From the NCBI GenBank assembly GCA_030512335.1, contig JAULSU010000003.1, positions 1,054,001-1,118,000 of the forward strand: a stretch of 64,000 bases of DNA. The letters are read 5' to 3'. This stretch comes from Immersiella caudata (taxonomy: Eukaryota > Ascomycota > Sordariomycetes > Sordariales > Lasiosphaeriaceae). The translations under genes and the position numbers were made by a program. The notes beneath the pieces were generated by a model. The model did no database searches. It was not told where the DNA came from and saw only the letters and a program-made list of their open reading frames with translations. This document shows, piece by piece, positions 10,031 to 21,308 of the stretch (positions are counted from its first letter, which is position 1; every line of letters starts with the position of its first letter).

Positions 10031-12307
10031 CGTGTCGGCAGTCAGTCTGTTGCTTTCGGACACAAGCGAGCAAACAGAACCAGGAAACGAAAGCCACGGC
10101 GGCTACAGCGGTGGACACTCTTAAGTACTGTCCGTCCCCGGATATCCCCTCCCCTACGAACGGGTCGCCACGGAGGCAAGGTCTCGATCTTCTCCATGTA
10201 TACCATTCGCTGCTATATGCCGAGCCAAGGGAGGTTTATTTTTCAATGTTCATGTTGACGAGAGTCTATTGCTCAGGTACTCAACGACATAGTAGTATCC
10301 ATACCCCTGGTCGAATCAGAGGGCAGTCCGCATTACCCGGTGACGAGGAGAATTGATTGCGGCGCGGATTAGGCGCCTCGGTTAACCCCACACGGCCGCG
10401 GCAAATATGCAATCCGGGGCTACCTTGTCCACCGTGCGTCGGGCCTTGGCGATGCCAGTTTGTGCTTCCAGAAGGGCATTGGCGCGCATCCCTTCCCGAG
10501 AGTGTGCCAGTCGGCGAGCTGAGTCTGCTGCCCACCACATCACCAATATCGCTACCACCCGCTGATCTTGGTGTTAGTGCTCTGGTGCCCCTGAACGTTG
10601 TTCTGGAAGCCCGGTTGCAGACATCGGCAGCTGCTTGACTGGGGCGGTTGCGCTCGGGGCTCCCGACAATTCTTGACAGCGGAGAGTTTGCGGGACTGTC
10701 ACTCTCGGGGCCCAATATGACGCTGAATTTCGCCGAAGGGCTCTCCTGGATTTGACCCCTGACCCCTGAGATAACATTTATCGATCGAACTTCCAAGTAT
10801 TGTCGATATCCTCATATCTCGGCCCCAGATTTGTATCCGACGTCATATTTTCATCCTCTCGTCAGACATGACAGACCCTTCAACTCAAATGCCGTCAGCC
10901 AATACCAGGCTCACCACCAGACTCGCCCCAAACCAACCCGACTCACCTTTCGCCCCCATCTTCCCAACTGCCGTATCATCCCTCCCTGGTGAAGGGTCAG
11001 CAAGGCGTATGATGCATCCGGACAATAATCAAGGTTTCTATGAAGTGGAAAGAGAGAAAGGTGAATTTCTGAAAGCGCCTCCCTCCAGGGCCCTCCGTGT
11101 GGGGCCGGACCTTGGTTGGGGCCCAGCTACCCAGGGACGTAGCCCCACGATGCTCACTCGGGCCCTCAGTCCCAAGTCTCACTCCTCTAAACTCCTCAAG
11201 CCTATGCACCATTTTAACAACTTTACTTTGCGGGCCCGTGTTAGCCGCCCTGCTATAGAGCTTTGTTTCGTAGGTCAAACTCGTCTTGGGAAAGACAAGA
11301 AATAAGTGGTGGGGAAGTCGTGAAATACTAAGGGGTTAGATTAGGCTTGGAAAGCCGGGGCGGGATGTGGGGGAGGGGAGGTAATTCTGTGTGTCTCTCT
11401 CCTCCCTTCAAAGGTACATACACGGTCTTGGGGCGGGTTGCAAGGTGTTTTGGGCCCATTCACACCGTCTAGTTGTTGCTGGAGAACACGAGTTTCACGC
11501 ACTTGCCGTATTAGTCGACCTTTCTCGTCGAACCGTTCGCGTGACGACATGAGAAAGGGGCTGCGTCGCGAAGGCCGTAGAATATTTGAGTAAAATCTAG
11601 CACCTGCAACATCCCCTTAGACAGCACGTTGGCCAAGTGAGGAATTCGTATTAGACCACTTTGCGCGTTCCTAGCACCGTAGAACCGGGGCTGAAGAGAA
11701 ATCTTCCAAGGTGTTTTCGCTTCCAAGGTGCTGGGCTGTAGCGGTCCTTTTGCTTGATCATTGCCCCGATCTGCCATGTCGAAGTTCCCTACCTGTGGAT
11801 CCCAGTGGAGTGCTGTCTGATGACAACCGGCCATTGCGGCTTCAAAGACCATCTGGCCGCCCAATTTCAAGCCCCCCGTAGACCCAGGGAGTCCGGGTCC
11901 CTGGCCGGTCATTACCCTCGGATGGGACCGCAAGCCGACCTTCTCTGTGACCAAGGCCGGTCGCACCTGCGGCACGACGCGCGCCGCCGGGGTCTGCTCG
12001 ACGACTACAACGTTGGACATCGTTACGTCAGGTACCTCCCCTTCGTCCGTCTCCCCGAGCCTCCCGCCTCATTCCGCCGATGCCGATTCTGAGACCCCCT
12101 TCATTACCACAAGCTATTCTTGTTCTTGGGATAGTTGATGTGTTACTAGACGTACCAGATAGGTAATCCTTATACTGGAGACAATCATTCATCTTTCAGT
12201 AGCTCCAGCCGGCCTCCTCCGCTCCCCACTGCATCTCAATCGAGCCGATGGCATCAAGGGGGTAGAAACGGGCGACTCCCACCCGCCTACCTTGGCATTT
12301 CCCATCC
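10031..12307. other. 2.3 kb stretch with no supported gene
   Basis: Two open frames stand out by length only (10868-11305 plus strand, 11511-12020 minus strand). Neither shows a motif, signal peptide or convincing splice continuation, so I do not call them. The right end (12200-12307) is probably 3' sequence of the hydrolase gene. Confidence 0.35.
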
Positions 12308-13420
12308 TCACTCCCCCAAACTCGTCGCAAACCCCTCCAACAACCCCTCCACCCCCTCCCTCCTTTCCAGCATCGCCCAATGCCCCGCATCCACCTTCTC
12401 AACCCTCATCCTCTCCCCCGCCACCTGCCCTGTCATATAAACCTGCACCGCCTCCACAATCGCAAAGTCCTTCTCGGGTATGACCAACAACGTCGGGACC
12501 TCCACCCGCTTCTCCTCCTCCGTCAGATTCACATCCTCCTCCGCAGGCGGCAAGTTCATAGCACTCTTATACCACCTCAGCGGTCCCGCATAGCCACCTT
12601 GCTGTAGTATCCTATTCTGCATCTCAAACTCCTCTTGCGAAAGCCAAGACGCGACGGGGAGGATTTCCCCGCTAGACAGAAACTTGAGGAGACCGCCTTC
12701 GGCGCCGAGGTGGGATTTCCAGTGGGAGGGGTCGTCGGTGTAGAGGAGGGAGGAGAAGGCGGTAGAGTGGGCGTCGAGGAGGGAGGCGCCCGTGGGGGAG
12801 ACGAAGACGCGGGTGTAGCCTGCTGTAGGGTAGCCTAGGAGTTGGGTTGAGGAGGAGATCATGAAATCTGGGAGGGGTCAGTTGGGGTAAGGTTGGAGGT
12901 TGATAAGGGGGGCTGAATGTGGGAGAAGTACCGGGGTCGAAGCGGGCGGTGACGAGGGTGAAGCCTACGGCGATGAAGACGAGGCCGGTGAAGAGGGGCT
13001 TGTGGTGGACGTAGATGTGGGAGAGGAGAGGGGAGCCCCTGAGTGCGTCAGTGGCCGTAGTAAGTTGGGCTGCAGCAGGAGGGCTCACAAGTCGTGCCCG
13101 ACTCCGATGACCTTGTCAACGCCAATGGCCTTGGTCACAAGTTCGTGGATCTGAGGTGCCATGCGGTGCATCTGGTAGGGGCCTTCATCTTCCGGCTTGT
13201 CGGTGTCGCCGTACCCGAGCAAGTCAGGTGCGATGACGCCGAAGCCAGCCTTGGGGAGGGCCTCGACCTGGTGGTGCCATATGTAGCTGGAGCTCGGAGC
13301 GCCGTGAAGCAGCAAGAAGGTCGGCTTCAAGTCAACCGCCGGGACGTGGATGTACCCATACGTGGTTCCGTCGCTGAGCGTGGATTTCTTAGCCCACTGG
13401 GGGAACGCGAGCGATGCCAT
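12308..13420 (-). CDS. Alpha/beta hydrolase, soluble epoxide hydrolase type
   Basis: Three exons on the minus strand: 13420-13089, 13038-12932 and 12867-12308 (introns 50 and 64 bp), 332 residues. The oxyanion motif LLLHGAPSSSYIWHHQ and APDLLGYGDTDKP are typical of epoxide hydrolases and haloalkane dehalogenases. The nucleophile elbow crosses the first splice junction as GVGHDLGS, placing Asp in the nucleophile position, which separates it from Ser-type esterases. The catalytic His is in KVDAGHWAMLE near the C-terminus. No N-terminal targeting signal is seen, so cytosolic. Likely reaction is hydrolysis of an epoxide to a diol, but substrate is unknown. The usual GHDWG is GHDLG here. Nothing links it to its neighbours. 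Confidence 0.85.
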
Positions 13421-14066
13421 GGTGAGGATCTGATAAGGATGAAAGATGCTAGAGCATCGGTGGGGAACATCGGGACTCTTGGCAACGAAATCGCGCTGTC
13501 AAGCTTCTTATACGCGGGATCATCCAGAATGGAGGAGACAACACAAAGGGCGCCATCGCCCAAACCGAAGCCCCCAGCACGCCAATTGAGAGCTTCCGAT
13601 AGGTCGTACGACTTAATCTCGACGCCAAGCCGCGTGCCCGGGACTCCCCGTCGCCCGTTGGAGCAAAGTGTGACCCTAGACCCGCCGCGCGCCCTGTGTG
13701 TGACGAGACGGGGTCACCTGCAGATGTGCCCCGAAGTCCGAAATGCCCCCTGTCACCTCACCGAGCCTATGATAACATCAAGTCTTGAACCTCACTTGAT
13801 ACCCAAAGTTGATGAATTGCCGCTATAGTTCTAATGAAATCGAGAGACTCTGCCAAACAAGGCGGCCAGAGTCCCACCGGGAGTCTAACTCTATGTCATG
13901 CGTCGTTTTTGTTTGTCTTCTTTTTCCTTGTCGTTCATTCGTTAAGTTTGTATTGCGGAAAGTTCCGGGGTCGTGTCCGTTCAAATGTATCATTATCATC
14001 AAATGCCTCAAGGCCAGCTCCTTCGCCTCCTCAAAATTCTGCACGAGGTTCACAATAGCCCCTTCG
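13421..14066. other. Intergenic, no gene seen
   Basis: Contains the upstream region of the hydrolase and the 3' flank of the Myb gene. No motif found. Confidence 0.4.
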
Positions 14067-15457
14067 CTACCACCCCTGACGGTTTTGGTGTCCGATATAC
14101 CCCCCTGGAAGCCCCGGGTTTTGCCATTGAGTGCCGACCTGACCGGGGGGTTGGTTCGAAGGTGGCATCATGATCGGGGGTTGTATTCTCCCAGCGCCCA
14201 TATCGGAAGGCCTGCCGTTCGAGTACTCGTGGAACCCCATCCCATGCTGTGCAGCGGGTGCTCCCGCTGGGCCACCGACTTGCAGATATGGGGGCGGCGG
14301 CGGCATCATTCCCGGGTTCTGTGATCGCGGCGCCATCGGGTTCATCGGCTCGTTCGTGGGGGTACCCATCTCATCGGACCCTCCCAGGAAATTACCACCG
14401 AATTCGTCCTCGACCGGACTGATCAGACCCATGTTTGTCACCGGGCCCAACCCGCTTCCGGGGTGCGGCCCTGGCAGCCCCCCGGCTTCAACCGATCGTG
14501 CTTTTTGCGAGATCTTGGCTTCGCGACGCCAGCGGTTCGTATACGATCGAGCGTTCGACTGAATGGTACGCAGACCTGTGGACATGCACTGGAAATGATG
14601 CAGTTAGCAACGGTGTCGAGTGCATCTCTAGTTGCAAAGAAAGGGGGGACAAAAAAAATTACCTGCGCCTCCACAACGGGCCACTTCTCCCCCACCCTCG
14701 CCGCCAGTCCCGACCAAATCTGCTTCCGCATGCCCATGTACTCCTTTGCAATCCGCTCAAACTTCCTCGCGTCGTAGTCGTACACGCCCTTGCGCTCCAT
14801 CAATCGCTCGTAGCGCTTGCGGCAGGCGTTGGCGGTCTTTGTGGGGAAGTAGGCCCGCTGCAGGTCGGCCCAGTGCTGGCCGCGCGAGCGCGCAGCGACC
14901 AGGGCGCGGTCATCTTCGGCTGTCCAGGTGCCGTAGTTGTAGGCGGATTGCGGGTAGTCGCGGAGTGCGGAGGGGCCGGGGGTGGGGGTGGACGCCGATG
15001 AAGTTGCTGTCGCTGTCGTGGTGGGGTCGATGTCGGTGGACTCCGCATCGAGGTCTTCGTCGGCTTCGGCGTCGAGGTCGGCGGAAGGATCTCGGAGAGG
15101 GGAATTGTTGTTGTTTATGCTATGGACGTTGTTGTTATTATCGTGGCTGCTGCTGACGTGGTTATCGGGAGGTGCCAGCATCGCCGGTGTGGCCGAGTTC
15201 GGGGTCGGGGCCAGGGTAGCGCCATATGCGGCCAGGGGCGCCAGCTCTGGTTGGGCTGTGTAGTGTGCACCACTGCTGACATTGACCCGCGGGAGTGGAA
15301 TTTGGTTTCCGGTGCCAGTGCGAGTGCCAGTGCCAGTGTTGGAGAGCAGCGGACGGTCCATTTCGAGGTGGTGTCTGCTGGCGGAAGGTGCGTCCCCGGG
15401 GCTTGTCTGCTGCGGGGGACCACGAAGCGAACTCGAACCGGCGAGCGGCTTCGGCAT
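14067..15457 (-). CDS. Myb/SANT-type DNA-binding protein
   Basis: Two exons (15457-14663 and 14588-14067; 74-bp intron) encode 438 residues. The N-terminal half is low complexity (Gly/Thr, an Asn run, an Asp/Glu stretch and Pro-rich segments). The DNA-binding part begins near YNYGTWTAEDDRALVAAR and continues ACRKRYERLMERKG, a Myb repeat with tryptophans spaced as expected. A second related helical unit follows across the intron (MRKQIWSGLAARVGEKWPVVEA, then YTNRWRREAK). The C-terminus is Pro/Met/Gly/Gln-rich and looks disordered. Likely a nuclear transcription regulator. Start is uncertain: MPKPLAG at 15457 was chosen, but MDRPLLSN at 15361 is equally reasonable. Confidence 0.8.
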
Positions 15458-16444
15458 CACGGCAACGGCGGCGTTCAGAGTCGTCGCGGGATAGAGAACG
15501 GTGTTGCCCCGATTTGCCAAGTCGGACGAGATGGCGGCCTCGATGCTGTCATCCCTGCTTGCCGTCCACCGCACTTTTGACCTTTTCCCGACTTTTGCGT
15601 TGCTTGATTGAGTATCGAAATCTCAAGACGGGGACTCGGATGAAATGACACGGGGAGGTTGGGGACGGAGGGGGTGCATGAGATGAGATGGGATGGAATG
15701 CAACGGGCAGTGGCGATGAGGTAATTCTTTTTTTTTTTTCGTCTCGGAGATCTGGTGCCAGACTTGTGTCAGGCAGCCTGCGGAATGGCAATGAAATGCT
15801 GCATCTCAGGGCCAAAAATCCCCCCCCCCCAGGCAGGTCTGCTGGGCGAATCGAATTGCTGCTCCACTGTTGATGCATGAGCGCGTCCCGCACGCACCCA
15901 GAAGAGGGGGCGTGGGCGTAGATGACTTCTCTCCGGGCTGTTGTGCTGTGCCTACGGGAAGTGCGCTGTGAGCCTGCAGGCCTGAGACAGAATCAGCCCG
16001 CGGTTGCTTGACGTCGCATCAGATCCTACTCCAATCTTGGAGCTGAGATGGTTTGCCGACCATTGATTGGGCGGCTTGCCCCTTTTCCAATCTCAGAGGC
16101 TCTCTTTTTTCTCACACAAATCGCCCGGCGTTGGACAGTCGCCGGGCAGCGGGCACGCAGTTGAATGGTGGCACAGCATTAGCGCATATTTCAACTGAAT
16201 GGCATTTTCTTTTTTATTTCTTCCGATTTATCGCCTCGTCAGAGCCTCGCTTCTCTAGAATCACAAAGAATACCCGCTAGTCATGCAACCTCCTTCTGCC
16301 TGCATCGATGGCGCCACGCCAAGCACTCAGAGACTCACAGACGGCCATCGAAATTCCATGTGGGCCGCTTTCCTCTGCAACTCTGCAACTCTGCAACTCT
16401 GCAACTCTGCAACCTCTGCGTACCCGACCAGCAGCCACTCCCTC
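15458..16444. other. Intergenic, homopolymer-rich
   Basis: About 1 kb holding the presumed Myb promoter or leader. It contains short poly-T and poly-C runs (around 15727-15740 and 15820-15830) and the CTCTGCAA repeat listed separately. No gene seen. Confidence 0.4.
16373..16412 (+). repeat. Five tandem copies of an 8-bp unit (CTCTGCAA)
   Basis: Five exact head-to-tail copies, 40 bp in all, just downstream of the hypothetical gene on the minus strand. Likely a simple minisatellite in 3' sequence. Confidence 0.9.
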
Positions 16445-17077
16445 CTATCCTCCCTTCCTTGGAGTGCCCGCGGGAGGCTGCGGTTCGCGCTGCGGTTCCG
16501 GCTTTGGCTCAGGCTTGGGTTCCGGCTTCTGTCCACGATGCGGGTCATCCTGACGGTGTGCCAGCTCGCGCGGAATCATGGTGATCATAACCTCAACCTC
16601 GATGTAGTCTCTCCATCCTCGCTTGTCCATCATGCGGAGCTGGTCTCGAATATCCTTGTCGCTCAGCGCTGCGATGGACACGCTCCCGTTCTCGATGCCG
16701 TGCCAGACGAAGCGGCGGCTGATGTACTGGTATTCGCTATTCTCGGGCGACACGAAATGGCCCATGTTGAGAATCGTTCTGCGGACTCGGTCCATGCAGA
16801 TGTGGTCGAGACTCAAAACGAAGTACTTGGCGGTGTCGGTCTTGACGCGCGCCGAAAAGGTGATGATGGGGACTTTCGGCGTCGGCTCGCCATGGCAGTG
16901 GGCAATGAGCTTGACGAGAATCGTGTCGGTTTCGCCAAACGGGTCGCCGTCGAAAAGGGCCATTGCGTTTGCCCGTGGTGCGAATCTTTCGTGGTTGTTA
17001 ATGTTGACAGAGCGAGCTTCAGGTCGCAAGGGCGGAAGCCGTCGCTGTTGATCCACGGCAGAATATTGTTTGCCCAT
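16445..17077 (-). CDS. Hypothetical protein with Pro/Glu/Lys repeat tail
   Basis: An open frame of up to 210 residues with a protein-like core (FDGDPFGETDTILVKLIAHC, TAKYFVLSLDHICMDRVRR, GWRDYIEVEVMITMIP) and a C-terminal KPEPKPEPKPEP stretch. I do not recognise the family. The 5' end is doubtful: the frame starts with a non-ATG codon at 17077, and the first ATG-like point is MALFDGD (about 16963). A different frame starting with ATG at 17109 gives a plausible leader, MSQAIPSFLIPWANNILPW, and would need a one-base shift near 17020 to join the core. That may be a real frameshift, a missed splice event or coincidence. Confidence 0.5.
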   Translation of the reverse strand: MGKQYSAVDQQRRLPPLRPEARSVNINNHERFAPRANAMALFDGDPFGETDTILVKLIAHCHGEPTPKVPIITFSARVKTDTAKYFVLSLDHICMDRVRRTILNMGHFVSPENSEYQYISRRFVWHGIENGSVSIAALSDKDIRDQLRMMDKRGWRDYIEVEVMITMIPRELAHRQDDPHRGQKPEPKPEPKPEPQREPQPPAGTPRKGG

Positions 17078-17468
17078 GGGATCAGGAAGGAAGGAATTGC
17101 CTGCGACATTGGGCTCCTCTTTCCGAGTCGGGTCCCTTCATCTTATAACCGGAAATCCGTCAAACTGGCTGCAAAGCAGTTTTTGTCGTGCCCCTTTTGC
17201 TGCCTTGGAAACAAACGCTAGCTTGATGTCATGACCAGGGGCGAGCTTTTCAAGAGTTTGCACAATCAGTTCCAGTTGAGACTCCCTTTGTTGTGAAATG
17301 GAATGTCTGGAGAGCAAAGAACGACAAGGTAGACCGGTTGCCATTGCTTCGCGCTTCAACGAAGGATGTGAAAAGGAGGTCACATCTCCATCGCGCTTTG
17401 CTGAGAATAAAGTGCCTTGAGCCATGAGTGACCAGGCTGCTCGCACGCATGCAGCTAGTACGAACGCC
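17078..17468. other. Intergenic, no gene seen
   Basis: Lies between the hypothetical gene and the end of the second HET gene. No motif found. Confidence 0.4.
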
Positions 17469-20305
17469 TCAGACCAGTACTATGTCCTGAGGCTTTGCCT
17501 TGCCAATCCATTTCTCGTTCCCAATCAAGGCCATCCCGACCCGACGAAATGAATCACTGGCCCCATTGATGCCTGTCGCCCCGGACGCAGGTTCGACAAG
17601 CATGGCCCAGAAGATGGATTTCCCCTCCCCATCATATACGTACTCAGCGTCCGGACTACTCCCCATCTACGTTGCGTGTAAGCGACTTTGTAATGGGAAC
17701 GGACAGTCAGCTACGTACCTTTGCTTCATCCGGGGAGGGTGGCGTATAGAACCCAACCGGTTTAGTTACGCCATTCCCCGCTTGAGTAGAAACAGTGTAC
17801 CTTGTCTTCGGGCGACCTTTCAGTCCCCGGGCGGAATAAGCCCTCACACATCCGTCTTGGTCAGGGTTTTGGACATCCATGAAAAACATCTTGCGCGAGG
17901 CGCCGACGTCTTTCCCATACCAAATCATGTCGGCGTCCTCTGGCAAGAAAGGGTCTAGTGCGAACCGAGGGGATTCGACCACAGGCATGGCGTATATCTC
18001 CCTGCCGGAATCATCTGATCCCAACACTCGATCGAACGCAGCAAGACCTATGGCCTGCTTCTGGAAGTCTGTGCTGTCTGGTACGTCGTTCCCTAAGATG
18101 AAATGAATCGGCGCATGCGCTCTTTCTCTTCTCAGGGAAATTAAGAGAGCCTCTGGCGCCCACACTTGCCGGTCCGTCAAGGAAGGGTGACAGTCTAGCT
18201 CGGTGTTCTCCAACGGACGAGGGTGTATTCTCCGCAGGCATCCACCTCGAATACGAAGGGCTGTTCCATCAGACTGGCTAACCGTGATGTCATCGCGCCC
18301 CACGAGATTCCGAGACGGATGAAAGAACTGATACTGCGTACGCCAGAAGAGTTTTGCCCCTGCAATAGAGGCCCAGCTCCATGACGGTACCCCTGGCGGC
18401 CCCTTTCCATCAAGTTCAGAGACGTGCTGCTTTGCCATCCAACACAGCATGATCGCCGTGTCATCACCTCCGATCCAGTGACCAAAGTTATACACCTGAC
18501 CCTCCCGATCTCTTAGTCCGCCGAGTAGATTAGCGATCCCTCGAAGCGCAATGAGTCTGTCTGTTTCTCGCGTCAGATGAGTCTCGGAATACCGCTCCAT
18601 GAGATGCTCCCATTCGACATCCTCATTCATGGCTATGTACCGGCCACGTTCGTTATGCTCTGCCTCGCGGCACTTCCAGGCGAAACCTGCCTTGGTGCAG
18701 AAAATGACGCGGCGTGAGAGATACCATTCTTGACACGCCCATGCACGATGGCCGAGCGGGCTGAGGTAGGGCTCGCTGCTGGGGCTTACGGGAACGTGCG
18801 AAAAGCAAGTTTTGAAGAAGTTGCCGTGTTTGCCTCTCTGCATGGCGAACTTGGCCGTTGTGGCGTTCTGGTACGCGGTGTCACTCCTGTCAGCGACGAA
18901 GCAGCCCTCTGTCGAATCTTGTGCGTCCGAGGCGGCGATGGTGAGGGCTGCGTGGTGATAGATGGTGCCCATCTTCTCTGACTCGGCAATCCAATCAGCT
19001 TCGTCGTCTTGGACGATGCAGAGTGAGTCGATCCAGAGGTATCGGATATCCAGTTGTCGGGTGATGTGGATGGCATCTCGGAACGTTGTCGGGAGAGAGG
19101 ATACTTGGATTCCGGTCTCGATGTGGTTTTGCAAGTTGGACCGCGTGGTTGAAAATGGTCGCTTCTCTGGAGGGCCCCAACAGTGACTCAGTGTCAGATA
19201 GGGGGCTCTTTTTCGGTCCAATGCACTTGTCTCTACCAGTTTGATGACGTCTCCACCGCCCAAAACGTCGAGAACTCGTAAAGGCAACTCAGTTCTTCCC
19301 AAGCCGTCTTCTCCCCAGAGACTGTCAATAGTGTGTCCAGTGAGCGAGTCGGCGCATTTGGCATGATCTAGCAGGCAAGTCGACATCCAGCTCTCAAGTA
19401 GCTCAAATGTTCGCCAGGAGAGGTTCTTTCTGAGGGGCTCTCGCCAAGTGATACTCGAACCGGTACGGACGCCCTCACAGCGCTCGGGCTGTGGATTTTC
19501 GAAACGTCGCAACGGATCGGATTTTGTCTCTGGCATGGGCTCTGCAACGTTACCACTACTGGTTAGTAGGTTTCCCAAACGTGACATCGGTTTACACACC
19601 AAGCCAGATAGCTAACACAGCCTGAGCGGGACGCATCTGGAATTCAAAGCTGAAGGAGGCTTCACAGATCCTCTCCACTCCGTTCACGTGGCCGAATGCT
19701 TCGATTGGTTCCGAGCCTGGGGTCAAGTGCTCAGTGGATAGTTCGATAAGCTCCTCGGTAAATAGTTCCTCATATTCCCTCAGCGGTTTCAGTGGGAAAT
19801 TGTTATCGGGATCGGCCTCGTCGAGATAAACGGCTGGCGCCGAGGCAACCAACTCGCAAAGACGGCAGTGGCGATACGCGCTCATGAAGAGTAGCTGTGG
19901 AACAGATTTCCAGCTCATGCTATGGCGAGGAACCCGCTCCTGAAGATGAAGGATGAGATCGAAGCAGTCGCCGCATATCTCCGACCGTCCATCGATCTCT
20001 TTGACGGCGATGCGAAATTCCGAATCTGGCACAAAACGTCCTCCGCTTCCTTCAACTTCCAGATCGGCACGAGACCCCGCGTCGGTGAGCAATTCTGCTT
20101 TCGAGTCACGATCGACTTCTGCGCCCGTATACTGTCCACGGGGCCCCTTAACGGTGATACGGAATTCGGAATCGGGCGTGGGAGGTCCTTCGTTTTCTTC
20201 TCCCAGATCGACACAGCGTTCCCCATCAGTAGCCAAATCTGCTTCCCAGTCATTTTCTTCGTCTGTGTAGTACAAGAAAGGCTCAGGAACAGGCGGCGAG
20301 TCCAT
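17469..20305 (-). CDS. HET-domain protein, three exons
   Basis: Exons 20305-19600, 19541-17719 and 17666-17469 on the minus strand give 908 residues; the first intron has a textbook CTACTAACC branch site and the second is 52 bp. The N-terminal exon is acidic, then carries ICGDCFDLIL and YRHCRLCELV, a Cys-containing segment common upstream of this HET subtype. The HET domain includes APYLTLSHCWGPPEKRPF, LDIRYLWIDSLCIVQDDEAD, YHHAALTIAAS and RAWACQEWYLSRRVIFCT. The C-terminus ends with FRRVGMALIG and PQDIVLV, the usual end of these proteins. HET proteins mediate incompatibility-type cell death. Start chosen at MDSPPVPEP; an in-frame ATG at 20428 is the alternative. The gene appears intact. Confidence 0.9.
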
Positions 20306-21060
20306 CGTTGGCGAAATTGATGGTGAATGCACAAGAAGGACTGAGTTTCGGTGAAAATTCGTGAATGCCAGCTGTCCGGCCGACTTGGGAATTTTACGTG
20401 GTGTTTTAATCGCTGGAACGATCGCCATGTGGTTGATTTTCGCTAATGAGAGCACATAGAGATTCAGCCACCCCCTGGATTGCTGGGATATGGCGCTTGA
20501 GCAGTGCTTGGCATCTTGGCGGGGCGCTTAAAGATGCTCCGACCAAGCATCACTTCTCGCTGAAAGGGTTCCAAGTTGGAAGAAGCAGATAGAAGAAACG
20601 GCCTAGGATGGCCTGATTTTCAGGCCGATCGCCAGGCAGGATCTTCTCCGTCAGGGTATCCACACCAAGACCCACTCAACTTTCCACCACGTGGCCGGAG
20701 GAAAAAGGTCCGTCATCTTTAGAACAGGCAAGAGCTCCATGAGCGACTTCAGGACAAGAGGCGCGCAAATGATCCTTTCCATGATGCCCTTCGTCCTGAA
20801 AAACTAGGCCTTTCGGCAATCCAAGGGCTGCTTGAAGCTGTCTTTCAGCGTCTGGTGAAAGGATTGCGATCCGGTGCCGTTGTTGTTTGGAAAAATCGGT
20901 CCTGCCTGCTGGAGCATCCTTAGTTCTGCCACATCTAGGAAAGCACTGGTAGACCGCCCTCTCTTTCAAGACTCCAGACGACCCGCAGTCGATACTTGAC
21001 CATACTAGGAACCGATTCCCTCAACCACAACAACTCAACGCCTGACGTGTGGTGCAATTG
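20306..21060. other. Intergenic, no gene seen
   Basis: Holds the upstream region of the HET gene. Open frames here lack any motif. Confidence 0.4.
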
Positions 21061-21152
21061 GCTACAGCTTGAGTGGAGTAGTAGTCCAACTCGTCGCCCT
21101 TCCATCCCAAATACGACAGGCGGAAACCCGGGTGCGAATCCCGGCTCTAGCA
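21061..21152 (+). tRNA. tRNA-like element with Pol III promoter boxes (isotype unresolved)
   Basis: A cloverleaf can be drawn by eye: acceptor 21061-21067 with 21145-21151 (6 of 7 pairs), D stem GAGT/ACTC (21071-21074, 21089-21092), anticodon stem TCGCC/GGCGG (21094-21098, 21119-21123) and T stem CCGGG/CCCGG (21128-21132, 21140-21144). The 20-base region between the anticodon stems would hold a 7-base loop plus a 13-base intron, candidate anticodon TCC. A B-box-like GGTGCGAATCC (21131-21141) has one mismatch to consensus, and a good A-box, TGGTGCAATTGG, lies at 21050-21061. T-runs follow at 21159-21177. The T loop is TGCGAAT rather than TTCGAAT, and the D loop is long (14), so a degenerate tRNA or tRNA-derived SINE is possible. 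Confidence 0.35.
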
Positions 21153-21308
21153 CTTTCCTTTTCATTTTTGACGAGGTGTGGGTCCTTCCATTTTGCCCAG
21201 TGCCCCGGCGGGCCATTCGCGGGCAACCACGACATGCTGGCCACCACACAGACCAAATGCATCGAGTCATCAGGCTAACTTTACGCTATGTGGATCCTGC
21301 TCATCACC

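Noticed and set aside
10868..11305. A 145-residue plus-strand open frame starting MTDPSTQMPSANTR
   Set aside because: No domain, no splice continuation, and composition like neighbouring non-coding DNA.
11511..12020. A 169-residue minus-strand open frame
   Set aside because: No motif or signal; length alone is not evidence in GC-rich sequence.
14435..15580. Several long plus-strand frames over the Myb gene
   Set aside because: GC-rich antisense shadows of the Myb exons with no motif.
21062..21262. Minus-strand frame containing ARAGIRTRVSA
   Set aside because: This kind of text commonly arises by translating the antisense of a tRNA T-arm, and supports the tRNA-like call rather than a protein.
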